A stretch of 64,000 nucleotides of DNA from CAINVV01 sp037137375 (GCA_037137375.1 JBAXKJ010000014.1:62001-126000); one strand, 5' to 3'; shown: positions 18,194 to 28,115, counted from the stretch's first letter. Made by a program: numbers and translations. The notes: generated by a model not told the origin, from the sequence alone.

Positions 18194-19342
18194 TTATTCC
18201 TCTTTCAGCTTAACGGCACTGAATAGCAAATAGGCCAGCGCTACTAACAATATAGCCATGCCGCCGGTTTGTCCGAGCGAATCAGAAGCTATTCCCATTA
18301 TCAACGGAATAACAGCTCCGCCTGCAACTCCCATGATTAAAAGACCAGATATTTCGTTGGCCCATTCCGGCATTTTTTTTAATGCGGCTGAGAAAATAAT
18401 GGAGAACACATTGGCTACAGCAAATCCAAGTATAAACACCATGGACAAAATTCCCCACAGATTTCCGATCATAAGCATGATAAGCAGAGCAGGAATAGCA
18501 ATAAACATACTTACAATGAAAAATTTCCGTCCTGATAGTTTTACAAGGAGAATGGCACCAATAAAAGTTCCGATGGTTCTTGCTACAAAATATAAACTGG
18601 TTCCCAATCCTGCCTTTTCAAGCGGAATATTGCAACGCTCCATCAAAAATTTAGGAATAGTCGTATTTAATCCCACATCAACCCCAACCACAAACACAAT
18701 ACCTAGAAACAGCATGAGGATCGTCTTGTCCTTTAACAAACCGAATGAGGCTGCAAATGAAGAAGTGCTTTGATTGACCGGTTTTTCATGAATGGGGGTA
18801 AGCAAAAGCCACAAACCCGAGATCACGGTTATTACTGCAAAAAATAGAAAAACCAGTTTCCAGTTTCCCAAGCTTCCGGCAGCTACCCCTGCAATGATCG
18901 GCCCCAAAAAAGCGGCAATGGCTTTGATGAATTGACCCAGAGTCAGGCTGCTGGTTAGCCGGTCTCCCCGCACCACGTTGGTGAGCAGTGGATTTAATGA
19001 AACCTGAATGAAGGTGTTTCCAATACCGAGTAACCCAAACGCTACAAGTATCATAGGAAAGTTGTAACTAACCAGAGGTAACAACATGGCCATCAGTGTT
19101 ATAACCATACTCAGAATTACTGTTCGTTTTCGCCCCAGTTTGTTCATCATCATTCCCGTCGGTACTGAAAGTACGGCAAACCAAAGGAACAAGGTCATAG
19201 GCAGCATATTGGCAAGAGTATCACTCAGTGCAAAATCCTGTTTCACATAATTGGTTGCTATACCAACCAGATCAACCAGACCCATGACGAAAAATCCGAA
19301 CAGGACAGGCATTGCTTTAGTTAATGAAGATTCGTTTTTCAT
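18194..19342 (-). CDS. MFS sugar permease, FucP/GluP (FHS)-like
   Basis: A 382-residue, 12-helix transporter. The N-terminal region (GFFVMGLVDLVGIATNYVKQDF) and the helix 2-3 loop with MMMNKLGRKRTV resemble the fucose/glucose-galactose proton symporters common in Bacteroidota. The IQVSLNPLLTNVV segment in helix 4 is also typical. It lies between the DUF4432 mutarotase-like gene (26 bases upstream) and the D-lyxose isomerase gene, so it is the best candidate for mannose import through the inner membrane. Specificity for mannose is inferred from this position and not visible in the protein. Confidence 0.82.
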   Translation of the reverse strand: MKNESSLTKAMPVLFGFFVMGLVDLVGIATNYVKQDFALSDTLANMLPMTLFLWFAVLSVPTGMMMNKLGRKRTVILSMVITLMAMLLPLVSYNFPMILVAFGLLGIGNTFIQVSLNPLLTNVVRGDRLTSSLTLGQFIKAIAAFLGPIIAGVAAGSLGNWKLVFLFFAVITVISGLWLLLTPIHEKPVNQSTSSFAASFGLLKDKTILMLFLGIVFVVGVDVGLNTTIPKFLMERCNIPLEKAGLGTSLYFVARTIGTFIGAILLVKLSGRKFFIVSMFIAIPALLIMLMIGNLWGILSMVFILGFAVANVFSIIFSAALKKMPEWANEISGLLIMGVAGGAVIPLIMGIASDSLGQTGGMAILLVALAYLLFSAVKLKEE

Positions 19343-19368
19343 AATTGAGAATTATTTTGTTTCTATAT

Positions 19369-20436
19369 TTAAAACAGGTTGTTTATGTTCTTGATTAAAG
19401 TGTCGATATCATCCATCCCATTTATTAGCTCAATGGTCAGGTCAAAGTTTCTGATTTCCCCCGGTTCCAGATATTCCTGAATTCCATTGTTCAGAGGATC
19501 TATATGGCCTCCAACATAGCAATTACAGGGTTCCATTCCCATCACATACTCGCCTTCGCCCATTTGCTTCCATTGTGTGAAATTGAAAAGCTGATTTTTA
19601 TTGAAACGAATAACTATGCCTAATTCAAGCTTTTTATTGATCAAAGCCACACAAGTTATACCTTTCGTATCCGACTTAAGGTTGTGATAAAAAACCTGTT
19701 CGGAATAATCCAGGGTGGGCTGCTGGCATTGACCGTATTCAGCTTCGCCTTTCACTGCTTCCGAATCTCTTGGCGTTAGTTTATCGGTTGGTGTGACCAG
19801 GATTGAACCTTCATCAAGCAAAGGATATCCCATGTTAAAGTGAAACAACAGCATGAGTATTTCACGTTTGAATCCAAGATTTTCCACTGCGTTTTGGATG
19901 ATTATTTTGTTTTCACCGTATCTGCAGATGATTTTCCTGCTAAGTACTAAATTTTCACCAAAAACTCTGGCCTCGCGCATTTTACCGCTGATAGTTAATA
20001 CCGGAATATCATTAATCCATTCGGTTGTGGCACAGATTTCCTCTCCTGGGGTATTTGAGATTCTGCCATGAAGAGGAAATGTTTCGCCATTCTCTTCACT
20101 GGGTGAACCGACATTTCGTAAACCGCAAGTGGTCAAAAACCCCGCATGAAAGCTGCGCAAAAAACCAATGCTGTTTTCATTGTAAAATTCAGGGGCCACA
20201 ATTCCGGTTTTACTTATATAACTGCAATTTGTCCCTTTGAACGACAATCCTGCAATATCAAGGCACTTGTCAGCTAGCACGGTAAACTCCAATCCTGAGC
20301 CATTTCGCACATCGAAGGCTTTTACTCCTTTAGATTTCCCGCCAGTAAGCGTATATTCTTTAATCCCAAATAGCTGGTTATAATCTCCAACATATTTGAG
20401 CAGCTCTCTTTTGTTAAATTTTTTTGTTGTCATCAT
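19369..20436 (-). CDS. Aldose 1-epimerase-like protein (DUF4432)
   Basis: A 355-residue protein of the galactose-mutarotase-like fold, DUF4432 branch. Recognisable segments are VLADKCLDIAGLSFKG, HAGFLTTCGLRNVG, FPLHGRISNTPGEE and the late MGMEPCNCYVGG with EYLEPGE. His in FPLHGRIS and the Glu residues near EYLEPGE are the likely catalytic positions by analogy with aldose epimerases. It has no signal peptide. It lies seven bases after the GH38 gene and before the sugar permease, consistent with interconverting anomers of imported mannose. Members of DUF4432 are poorly characterised, so the substrate is open. Confidence 0.78.
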   Translation of the reverse strand: MMTTKKFNKRELLKYVGDYNQLFGIKEYTLTGGKSKGVKAFDVRNGSGLEFTVLADKCLDIAGLSFKGTNCSYISKTGIVAPEFYNENSIGFLRSFHAGFLTTCGLRNVGSPSEENGETFPLHGRISNTPGEEICATTEWINDIPVLTISGKMREARVFGENLVLSRKIICRYGENKIIIQNAVENLGFKREILMLLFHFNMGYPLLDEGSILVTPTDKLTPRDSEAVKGEAEYGQCQQPTLDYSEQVFYHNLKSDTKGITCVALINKKLELGIVIRFNKNQLFNFTQWKQMGEGEYVMGMEPCNCYVGGHIDPLNNGIQEYLEPGEIRNFDLTIELINGMDDIDTLIKNINNLF

Positions 20437-20443
20437 CCTTTTT

Positions 20444-23119
20444 TTATTTAATCCCTAGTGTTACTATTTCGCGTGGTTTCAGTTTGATTTGGATTGAATT
20501 ACCTTGAATTTCTGGTATTGTTTCATTTTCAATGGGAAATTCAATCAAGTTAAGTCGCCTAACCGATTTTACTGTAATTGGCAAGTTAATCGTGGTAGAA
20601 GTGGACTTTCCTTCTATCTCAACTAATCTTACGATAAGCTCATCTCCTTGTTCCGACTGTTTCACCCCTGTCATAGCAACGTTTGACGGAAATACTGAGA
20701 AAAATGACGCTTCTTCAGGACGAGATGCATGATTTTTTACGAGTGCCAAGGATGGCGGTTCAGCAGCATAAACTGGCACATTAAAGTCATCGCCCTCAGC
20801 CCATACGCCATTCTTCCAGTCACCTTCATGCGGATATAATGCATAACCGATATTAAATTTTCCAAGGTTTGGATAGATATCAGGGGCACCTGCAGACCTC
20901 ATCAGGGTGAGCCTTAAATCTCCATTATGGTATGAATGGCCATATTTCGTATTGTTCAGCAGGGCAATTCCTGTCACACCATCAGTCAGATCGACCCATT
21001 TTTGAGCCGGGACCTCCTGCCCGTCAGCATCTTCATTCTTGGTCCAGTTTTCCAGAAATTTTTTAAACGATGGAGGAGTTTTTCTCAAATCCGTTGGCCT
21101 TTCAACAACATCAAAAGGAACCTGGCAGTTAAATACCGGATTTTCAATGGCTATCGGGAAGAGAGCTCTCAGCATGGGGGAATCGGTCGAATCGCTCCCT
21201 GTTTCCAGCCAATGAACTTCCATGTCGTAACCGATGCGAGGATAGGAACGGTAAAGGTAGGTTCGTTCAATAAACCTCGATTTACCCCAGGTTTTTACTG
21301 TTTCAACGCATGCTCTGACAGGGCCGTTTTCAACAACCTTAACACTTACAACATTTGTAACATTCTCTTCCTTAACAATTTTATTTATTGTCCATGACTT
21401 CATTCCTCCTTTTTTGTCTTCGAGGTAGATCCTTAATTTGTTAAGCTGTTCCCCCTCTTTTACATACTCTTTATTTGAGCGTTTGTCATAAAGGCCGACA
21501 ATTCCCCCGGTTTTCATGTCGAACTTAATTCTGAAGAAGTCTGTTTCAAATGTATTGTCTTTGAATGGAATAGCTTCGTTATACTCACCCGGTTTGGTCA
21601 TATCCACATAAAATGTTTTGTAACCACCTGCCGGTATTTTATCAACAATGAACTGTACCTTCGAAGTAAATCCGGGAGGTGTTAATTTTCCCCAAACCAC
21701 CTGGGCCGGGTAGGTTTTTCCGGAGGCATCGCGTACCAATACTGTTGGAACGGAACCTTGTCCTTTATCCACAGCTTTGACATATTTCGAACCATAATAA
21801 TATCCCCAGTTTATTAATTTTGCTGTAACAGGCTCTTCATGTGAATAGACGTTTGCTTCGACAACAGCTTTACGACTAAAGGGTTGAAGGTTATATGCTA
21901 CAACAGGTTGGCCCATTCCTTTCTGGAAGTTTACTTCATCGGCCATTTTGCGGAAAGCATTATTACGCAATTCTGTCGTTTTGCGGAGCACTTCACTGTA
22001 TCGCGCAACTGCTTCTTTATTAGCTTCATTGATTGCTGAACCTGGGAGAATATCGTGGAACTGTTGGAATGTTACCGTTTCCCACAGGTCATGAAACTCG
22101 GCTGCAGGGTATGCATCACCGTTCAGCCAGCGGAGGGTATTGAAGAACTCGCCTGCATACAGGGCATTTTCGCTGTTCCTGTTGCCCGCTTTAATATCGG
22201 CCACCGTGGAATAACAACCCTCGAAAATAAACTGCATCTCTCCGCGGTGTGTCGGACGGCCGTTCATCTCTTTCGATGCTTTTTTGAAAAAATCGCCCAG
22301 CGTGGTGAATTTTACTACCGGGTACCCGGGTGTTTTATCGAGCTGATGAATCATGTCAATATTGGCACGTGTTGGGCCGCCGCCATGATCCCCCACTCCG
22401 GTAATTTGAAGAATTCTGTGTTTATCGGGAGCAATCTTCTGTAATTCATCCTTCAGTTCAGGCGTGATTGTTCCATTATAAGTATCATTGGCATAGGCCA
22501 ATACGGTTGAGTTATCAGTACCGGTCCACCAGAAAGTACCTTTATAAGGTTTACAACGGTGAAAATAGAAGTAATCACAGCCGGCTAGTTTAAGGATCTG
22601 CGGCATTTGAGAGATATGACCAAAGTTATCGGGCAGCCATCCTACTTTGGACATTCGACCAAACCGGCTTTGAAAATAACGCTGACCTAAAAGAAAGGAG
22701 CGGCTGATCGCTTCGCCTGATGGAAGATTTTCATCACCCTCGGTCCACATGCCTCCGATTGGTTCAAGTCGTCCTTCCTTTATATACTTCCTGACCAGTT
22801 CAAACAAAGGAGGGTCAACTTTTTCGACAAAGTTGTAAACCGCTGCCTGGCTTTGCACCATGGTAAAATCAGGGAATTCTTTCATAAAAGCAACCGTTTG
22901 CCTGAGGTTGTCGTTGCACATTTGCATGGTTTCTGAATATGTCCATAGCCAGTTCATATCCATGTGCGCATGGCCTACAACATGGATAGTATCTTTTGCA
23001 GACTTGACCTTTGTATCGCTCGAAAGAATTTCTTTCTTTTCATACCCTAAAGACAATAAAGGCAAGTTAATCATCAATAGAATACCAATTTTTAGTGTGT
23101 TTGTAATAAATGTTTTCAT
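20444..23119 (-). CDS. GH38 alpha-mannosidase, first copy
   Basis: An 891-residue secreted or periplasmic alpha-mannosidase. The start at 23119 is preferred over the in-frame upstream Met codons because it begins a signal peptide (MKTFITNTLKIGILLMINL). Zinc-binding residues are His50, His52 and Asp54 (GHAHMDMNW); the predicted nucleophile is Asp164 in WLPDNFGH. A further conserved block is CKPYKGTFWWTGTDNSTVLAYAN. The C-terminal half is the beta-rich mannosidase region. A close paralogue is encoded at 53963-56599, with nearly the same motif spacing and long shared blocks. The upstream in-frame extension overlaps a repeated tail sequence shared with 57391-57461. Confidence 0.93.
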   Translation of the reverse strand: MKTFITNTLKIGILLMINLPLLSLGYEKKEILSSDTKVKSAKDTIHVVGHAHMDMNWLWTYSETMQMCNDNLRQTVAFMKEFPDFTMVQSQAAVYNFVEKVDPPLFELVRKYIKEGRLEPIGGMWTEGDENLPSGEAISRSFLLGQRYFQSRFGRMSKVGWLPDNFGHISQMPQILKLAGCDYFYFHRCKPYKGTFWWTGTDNSTVLAYANDTYNGTITPELKDELQKIAPDKHRILQITGVGDHGGGPTRANIDMIHQLDKTPGYPVVKFTTLGDFFKKASKEMNGRPTHRGEMQFIFEGCYSTVADIKAGNRNSENALYAGEFFNTLRWLNGDAYPAAEFHDLWETVTFQQFHDILPGSAINEANKEAVARYSEVLRKTTELRNNAFRKMADEVNFQKGMGQPVVAYNLQPFSRKAVVEANVYSHEEPVTAKLINWGYYYGSKYVKAVDKGQGSVPTVLVRDASGKTYPAQVVWGKLTPPGFTSKVQFIVDKIPAGGYKTFYVDMTKPGEYNEAIPFKDNTFETDFFRIKFDMKTGGIVGLYDKRSNKEYVKEGEQLNKLRIYLEDKKGGMKSWTINKIVKEENVTNVVSVKVVENGPVRACVETVKTWGKSRFIERTYLYRSYPRIGYDMEVHWLETGSDSTDSPMLRALFPIAIENPVFNCQVPFDVVERPTDLRKTPPSFKKFLENWTKNEDADGQEVPAQKWVDLTDGVTGIALLNNTKYGHSYHNGDLRLTLMRSAGAPDIYPNLGKFNIGYALYPHEGDWKNGVWAEGDDFNVPVYAAEPPSLALVKNHASRPEEASFFSVFPSNVAMTGVKQSEQGDELIVRLVEIEGKSTSTTINLPITVKSVRRLNLIEFPIENETIPEIQGNSIQIKLKPREIVTLGIK

Positions 23120-23133
23120 AGGTAAATATTTTG

Positions 23134-23206
23134 TTTTTTTAATTGCCATAAGGAATACCCACATATTCATTTTCTGTTGTTGTGAATATTACCTCATAGG
23201 TATTTC
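23134..23206 (-). repeat. Gene-tail repeat, copy 1
   Basis: About 70 bases resemble 57391-57461, roughly three quarters identical by eye. On the minus strand both encode a matching C-terminal peptide ending ENEYVGIPYGN-stop here and ENDYVGIPSGK-stop in the other copy. This frame differs from that of the GH92 gene, whose last codons it overlaps. It looks like the surviving 3' end of another gene. Confidence 0.55.
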
Positions 23207-25495
23207 CTTAGAAAGCGAAAAGGGAAAATCTATCTCATTAGTACCCCTGTTTCTATTCGGAACCGGCGACATTTGAAAATTGACTATTCCTCCGCCCTGA
23301 AGCTGGCTATTTGTGAAATAGTTTTTAGTAAAATTTTTACTATTTAAACTGATCCCATTAATATACACATTTTCAGTACTGTTTTTGTCCGCTTTCAGCT
23401 TCAGTATTTTGCCATTTCCAAAATTTATCTTCACGTTTTTGAACAACGGGGAGCCAATTGCCAATTCACCGGTAACAGGGCATACCGGGTAAAAACCAAG
23501 GGCAGAGAATACGTACCAGGCCGAAGTTTGACCGTTATCCTCATCTCCGCAATAGCCATCGGGTGTGGGATGATAGAGCCTGTCCATCACCTGGCGCGAC
23601 CAATACTGTGTTTTCCAAGGTTCTCCGGCCCAGTCGTAAAGGTAAATCATGTGCTGAATGGGTTGATTGCCATGTGCATACTGACCAAAGTTCATGATTT
23701 GCATTTCACGCATTTCGTGGATCACTTTTCCATAAGCTTTATAGTCGAATACCGGTGGCATTTTAAATACTGAGTCAAGCATTTGAACAAAACTCTTCCG
23801 GCCGCCCATCAGAGTTGCCAGTCCGGCAGGATCGTGAAATACGCTCCAAGTATAATGCCAGCTGTTCCCTTCGGTGAAGTCGCCACCCCAGGCAAACGGA
23901 TTAAAGTCGCTCCGGAAATTTCCTCTCGAATCCTTGCCGGCCATTAATTTATACTTGTCGTAAAACAGGTTTTTGTAGTTGAATGCTCGGTTCCTGAATA
24001 GTTTTATGGTGGCTTCATCCTTGTTTAGTTTCTGGGCCATTTTGTAAATGCAGAAATCGGCATAAGCATATTCCAGGGTACGGGCAGCACTTTCATTAAT
24101 GACATTGTTGGGGACATAACCCAAAGATACATAGTCTTTTATCCCTGCCCGGCCGACTGACGAAATGACAGTATGAACATTGTACGCGTTTTTATAGACA
24201 GCATTCCACAAAACATTTGTGTCCATATCCATAACGCCATTCAGGTAAGCCGAAGCAACCAGAGACGTTGAATTGGAGCCGATCATACAATTAATATGGC
24301 CGGGCGAAGCCCATTCCGGCAGCCATCCACTCTCTTTGTAAGTGTTGGCCAGACCTTCCATGATATTTTTGCTGACCTCTGGCAAGAACAGATTAAAGAA
24401 AGGATGAACTGCCCGAAAAGTATCCCAAAAGCCATTGTCGGTGTACATCCGGCCAGGCAGAACCTCCCCGTTGTAAGGGCTCCAGTGAACGATCTGGTTT
24501 TTGGCATCGTACTCAAAAAATTCACGCGGATAAAGCAAAACCCGGTAAAAGGCTGTATAAAACATTCTCACGTTGTCAAGATCCTCCATGGCAGAGTCTT
24601 CAACCGCAATTTTTGACAGATAGTCGTTCCATTTTTGCTTTCCGCTTTCCAGTGCCTGCTCAAAATTTTTGCCAGCCAACTCACGTGACATGTTAAGTTC
24701 TGCCTGTTCCTGACTAATGAAGGAAGAGGCAACCCGGGCGATAACCTGCTCATTTCTTTTTGTTGAAAATGTGACCACAGCGCCTGTCCGCTTGGCTTCC
24801 ACCTCCTTAATACCTTTTACAAAACAGGTATCTTTCCAAAGTGAATAACTCTTGAATGGCTTTTCAAATGTGATGACGAAATAGTTTTTGAAATTTTTTG
24901 GAAGCAGAATTTTCCCGCCGGCGCGTTGGGTTGTGTAACCAACAATTTTATTTTCCGATGGGATAATTTTTGCATATGACCCTTGGTCGAAAGCATCGAT
25001 TACCACGTTTGCCTCATCGGTTTCGGGGTAAGTAAACCGCATCACACATCCACGCTCTGTCGGGGTGAGTTCGGCCGTCACATTATGATCGGCCAGGTAA
25101 ACTTTGTAATAGTTGGGTTTGGCTACCTCGGTTTTATGCGAATACCAGCTCTGACGGTCCTTCTCCAAAAATTTCTTTTGGCCTGTTGTTGGTAAAAGAG
25201 AGAGGACACCATAATCGCCGACCCAAGGGCTTGGCTGATGGGTTTCCTTTAATCCTGTGATAAAAAAAGCATTGTATGAATATTGCCATGGCTCACCGTT
25301 TACAGCAGTTTGCGGGGTCCAATGATTCATGGCAAAAGGCAATGCAATACATGGATAGATGTTGCCGTTTGACAATTGATACTCGTCCAGTGATCCAACA
25401 ATGGGAAACACATATTTTGTATAATCTTTTTGTGCCTGAACGAGTCCATTCAAAGCCACGAGAAAATATACGGTAAAGGAAATCAGGTATTTCAT
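23189..25495 (-). CDS. GH92 alpha-mannosidase, first copy
   Basis: A 768-residue protein with a signal peptide (MKYLISFTVYFLVALNGLVQAQ) and the GH92 layout: an N-terminal beta-sandwich with WQYSYNAFFITGLKETHQPSPW and GDYGVLSLLP, then an (alpha/alpha)6 barrel with DNGFWDTFRAVHPFFNLF, GGDFTEGNSWHYTWSVFHD and GYCGDEDNGQTSAWYVFSALG. Known GH92 enzymes are calcium-dependent exo-alpha-mannosidases acting on N-glycans or yeast mannan; linkage preference cannot be read here. The C-terminus (RGTNEIDFPFSLSKE) is family-like, but the last residues overlap a tail repeat. It lies 69 bases upstream of GH38 in the same operon. Confidence 0.92.
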   Translation of the reverse strand: MKYLISFTVYFLVALNGLVQAQKDYTKYVFPIVGSLDEYQLSNGNIYPCIALPFAMNHWTPQTAVNGEPWQYSYNAFFITGLKETHQPSPWVGDYGVLSLLPTTGQKKFLEKDRQSWYSHKTEVAKPNYYKVYLADHNVTAELTPTERGCVMRFTYPETDEANVVIDAFDQGSYAKIIPSENKIVGYTTQRAGGKILLPKNFKNYFVITFEKPFKSYSLWKDTCFVKGIKEVEAKRTGAVVTFSTKRNEQVIARVASSFISQEQAELNMSRELAGKNFEQALESGKQKWNDYLSKIAVEDSAMEDLDNVRMFYTAFYRVLLYPREFFEYDAKNQIVHWSPYNGEVLPGRMYTDNGFWDTFRAVHPFFNLFLPEVSKNIMEGLANTYKESGWLPEWASPGHINCMIGSNSTSLVASAYLNGVMDMDTNVLWNAVYKNAYNVHTVISSVGRAGIKDYVSLGYVPNNVINESAARTLEYAYADFCIYKMAQKLNKDEATIKLFRNRAFNYKNLFYDKYKLMAGKDSRGNFRSDFNPFAWGGDFTEGNSWHYTWSVFHDPAGLATLMGGRKSFVQMLDSVFKMPPVFDYKAYGKVIHEMREMQIMNFGQYAHGNQPIQHMIYLYDWAGEPWKTQYWSRQVMDRLYHPTPDGYCGDEDNGQTSAWYVFSALGFYPVCPVTGELAIGSPLFKNVKINFGNGKILKLKADKNSTENVYINGISLNSKNFTKNYFTNSQLQGGGIVNFQMSPVPNRNRGTNEIDFPFSLSKEIPMR

Positions 25496-25543
25496 TTGTA
25501 GATGTTTTAGATAGTTAATGTTTGCTGATGATGCCGGACAAAT

Positions 25544-25837
25544 TCAGAGGTAAGGCAAATGCAGAAACATATCGCCACAACCCAATTGATGAGCCATTGT
25601 TTCCAACGCTTTGCCGTTTTCCGGGGGCTCCAAGTCAATCGTGAGGGCTGTCCTTACTCGGATCCATATCTTTTCAGCTTCCCCGATATCCCCGGTGTCC
25701 AGCCAAAATTCGGTACCGGCATTTTTAAGGTTTTCCCAGAATGGATCGTAAGAAAATTCATGATGTCTGTTGAGATTGTTATTTTTGAAAATGATCTCCT
25801 GAACGTAGTCAGGTAATGTTGGATGAGATGTTGGCAT
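25544..25837 (-). pseudogene. Transaldolase-like gene remnant with the middle deleted
   Basis: The 97-residue frame begins with MPTSHPTLPDYVQEIIF and NNLNRHHEFSYDPFW, then ENLKNAGTEFWLDTGDIGEAEKIW. The last block resembles the start of Bacteroidota transaldolase-family proteins, which run to roughly 400 residues. Directly after it comes a different-looking acidic tail (LTIDLEPPENGKALETMAH). The simplest reading is that an internal deletion joined the N-terminus of a transaldolase-like gene to its own C-terminus or that of another gene. It sits between the two GH92 genes with tight spacing, 18 bases after the upstream GH92 start region, so it may still be translated. The family call rests on memory of the N-terminal motif. 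Confidence 0.4.
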
Positions 25838-25855
25838 AAGTTTTTATTTTCATAT

Positions 25856-28084
25856 TTAAGGTTTTGTCCCCCAATCTTTATTGGGGCTGTCGCCCATATC
25901 CAGGTAAAGTTTACCTCCCTGGACAATGTCTGTATGACGGATAAATGGCCTGTTTAATTCTTTGCCGTTTAAGGCAGCCGACTGGATGTATTTGTTCTTT
26001 TTAGAGCAGTTCTTCGCGACTACAGTGAATGTTTTACCATTAGGCAGCGTAATTTTTATTGAATTGAAGAAGGGGCTGCCGATGGCATATTCGCCATTTC
26101 CGGGGGTAACAGGGAAGAAGCCCATGGCCGAAAATACGTACCACGAGCAAAGTCCGCCGCCATCTTCATCGCCGGGAATACCCAGTGGGCGGTCGTCGAA
26201 CCACATGTCCATGATTTCGCGGATACGGCGTTGTGTCCGCCAGGGCTGGCCTGCGTAATCATAGAGATACGGGATGTGGAACGAGGGTTCGTTGCCGGCC
26301 ACGAACATCCCATTCAGGCCGGTAGCATCGGGGAATTGGCCCATGAACTGCCATTTGGCGTTACGCGTTGGTTCATTAAAGAGGGCATCCAGGCGTTTTA
26401 CAAAAGCATCGTTCCCTCCAAGCAGTCCGATCAGGTCGGGGATGTTGTGCTGAACGCTGAAATTCCAGGTCCACGCGTTGTTCTCAGCGAAAAAAGAGCG
26501 GCTGCCTATCCCTCCTGATAATTGAGGATCGAACGGCTCAATCCATTTGCCATTTGCCATTTTAGGCGCCATGAAGCCGGTTTCCGGGTTAAATACATTG
26601 CGATAGTTCTTTGACCGTTTCATAAAATTGCTATAATCATCCGTTTTGCCCAGGGCTTTGGCCAACTGGGCCAGGCACCAGTCGTCGTAACTGTGTTCAA
26701 GGGTAAGGGCAACCGCCTGGCGTTTTTCAAACACATTAACACCAGCAACCGATTCGGCGCTATCTACAGGAAGCGCAGGATACCAGCCATTTTGGAGGTA
26801 AAAGCTGTCAAGCGAACATTGGGGTCCGTTTCTCCAGGGCAGCATGGTGCCCTGCATGGCGTTCTTTTTCAAGCCTTCGTAGGCCTTTTCAACAGAGAAA
26901 TCCGTTTCACCTTTTTGATAGGTATCCCAAACCAAAGCCGCAGAATGGAACCCGATCATGGCCGGAAAATCGCCATAAAACTGTGGAAATCCAGGCATCC
27001 AGCCACTTTGTTCGTACATCCGGACGTATGACTCGACCATATCTGCCTGTTGCGAAGGATTCAGGATCAACATCAGGGGGTGAAGGCTGCGGAATGTATC
27101 CCAAAGCCAATCGTCAACATAGAAAGGACGTCCTCCGTCCTCATGAATTTTACCATCATATCCACTGTAATAGCGGCCATCTTCAGAAATATTGACCATA
27201 CGCTCCATCGAGCGGTAAAGCGAAGTGTAAAAAATGCGTTTTTGGCGTTCGGTCCCTCCCTCTACCTTAATTTTTCCAAGCTCGTTTGCCCAAATTTGAT
27301 GGCTCTCTTTTTTTATGGACTCAAAACTTTTGTTTTTTATTTCTTCTTGGAGATTCATAGCAGCCTGATGCTCGTCAATGTATGAGATTCCTATACGAAC
27401 CTCAACAGGTTTTTCAACTGATGGGAAAGTCACATACATCCCAACCGCATTTCCGGCAATTTCTGTTTCTGTCTTTATTTTTCCTGACTCGAATGAGCCC
27501 GATTGGTCAAAGTGCTGGCTGAATTCGGCATGAAAGAATTGACGGACCCCCTGAAATTCTTCCCATCCCTCCACAATATTTTTCCCTTTTACTTTAATGA
27601 AGGCTTTTCGTCCAGAACGAAAGATAATGTTGCACGAATCTTTGCTGTTGAATTTGAAACGGTAGATTACAGCTCTTTCTGTGGTAGTCCAATCGGCATC
27701 AATTTTTGAATCCTCCAAACTCACCTTTTGATACCAGGGATGAACCTCTTCCAGATCGTGATCGTATGATGAGGCATATTCATTTCTGTTCAGATTGAGT
27801 TTACCGTTTGTTGGCATCAGTTCGGTAACAGTACCCATTCGGTAGGCTGGCATATTCAGTGCAAATCCATAAATTTTGTCACTCAGATATCGGTCGTTCA
27901 GCCCTGGTTTCGTGATCGGAAACACACGAATCATGCTATGAGGGCGATGCACGGTTGGATTTTTGGTTGTCAGTAAAGGTGCAACCCCGCCAATGTTTGG
28001 ATCGACATAGCGGGCTATATCATCATTATTACAGGCTGTAATAATGATAGCCACAATTAAAAGTAATTTACCCGAATTATGCAT
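25856..28084 (-). CDS. GH92 alpha-mannosidase-like lipoprotein, second copy
   Basis: A 742-residue GH92 protein from a different subgroup than its neighbour. It opens with a lipoprotein signal (MHNSGKLLLIVAIIITAC, lipidated Cys18), then YVDPNIGGVAPLLTTKNPTV and HSMIRVFP, the usual GH92 N-terminal opening. Later motifs are DDWLWDTFRSLHPLMLIL, NNAWTWNFSVQHNIP and GIPGDEDGGGLCSWYVFSAMG. Compared with the first copy the last motif carries GGGLCS where the other has NGQTS, so substrate or mechanism may differ. It is the first gene of the mannose operon; upstream lies only an IS remnant. Confidence 0.9.
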   Translation of the reverse strand: MHNSGKLLLIVAIIITACNNDDIARYVDPNIGGVAPLLTTKNPTVHRPHSMIRVFPITKPGLNDRYLSDKIYGFALNMPAYRMGTVTELMPTNGKLNLNRNEYASSYDHDLEEVHPWYQKVSLEDSKIDADWTTTERAVIYRFKFNSKDSCNIIFRSGRKAFIKVKGKNIVEGWEEFQGVRQFFHAEFSQHFDQSGSFESGKIKTETEIAGNAVGMYVTFPSVEKPVEVRIGISYIDEHQAAMNLQEEIKNKSFESIKKESHQIWANELGKIKVEGGTERQKRIFYTSLYRSMERMVNISEDGRYYSGYDGKIHEDGGRPFYVDDWLWDTFRSLHPLMLILNPSQQADMVESYVRMYEQSGWMPGFPQFYGDFPAMIGFHSAALVWDTYQKGETDFSVEKAYEGLKKNAMQGTMLPWRNGPQCSLDSFYLQNGWYPALPVDSAESVAGVNVFEKRQAVALTLEHSYDDWCLAQLAKALGKTDDYSNFMKRSKNYRNVFNPETGFMAPKMANGKWIEPFDPQLSGGIGSRSFFAENNAWTWNFSVQHNIPDLIGLLGGNDAFVKRLDALFNEPTRNAKWQFMGQFPDATGLNGMFVAGNEPSFHIPYLYDYAGQPWRTQRRIREIMDMWFDDRPLGIPGDEDGGGLCSWYVFSAMGFFPVTPGNGEYAIGSPFFNSIKITLPNGKTFTVVAKNCSKKNKYIQSAALNGKELNRPFIRHTDIVQGGKLYLDMGDSPNKDWGTKP

Positions 28085-28115
28085 ATTTAAAAGAATTATC
28101 AGATTTAACTTTTAA

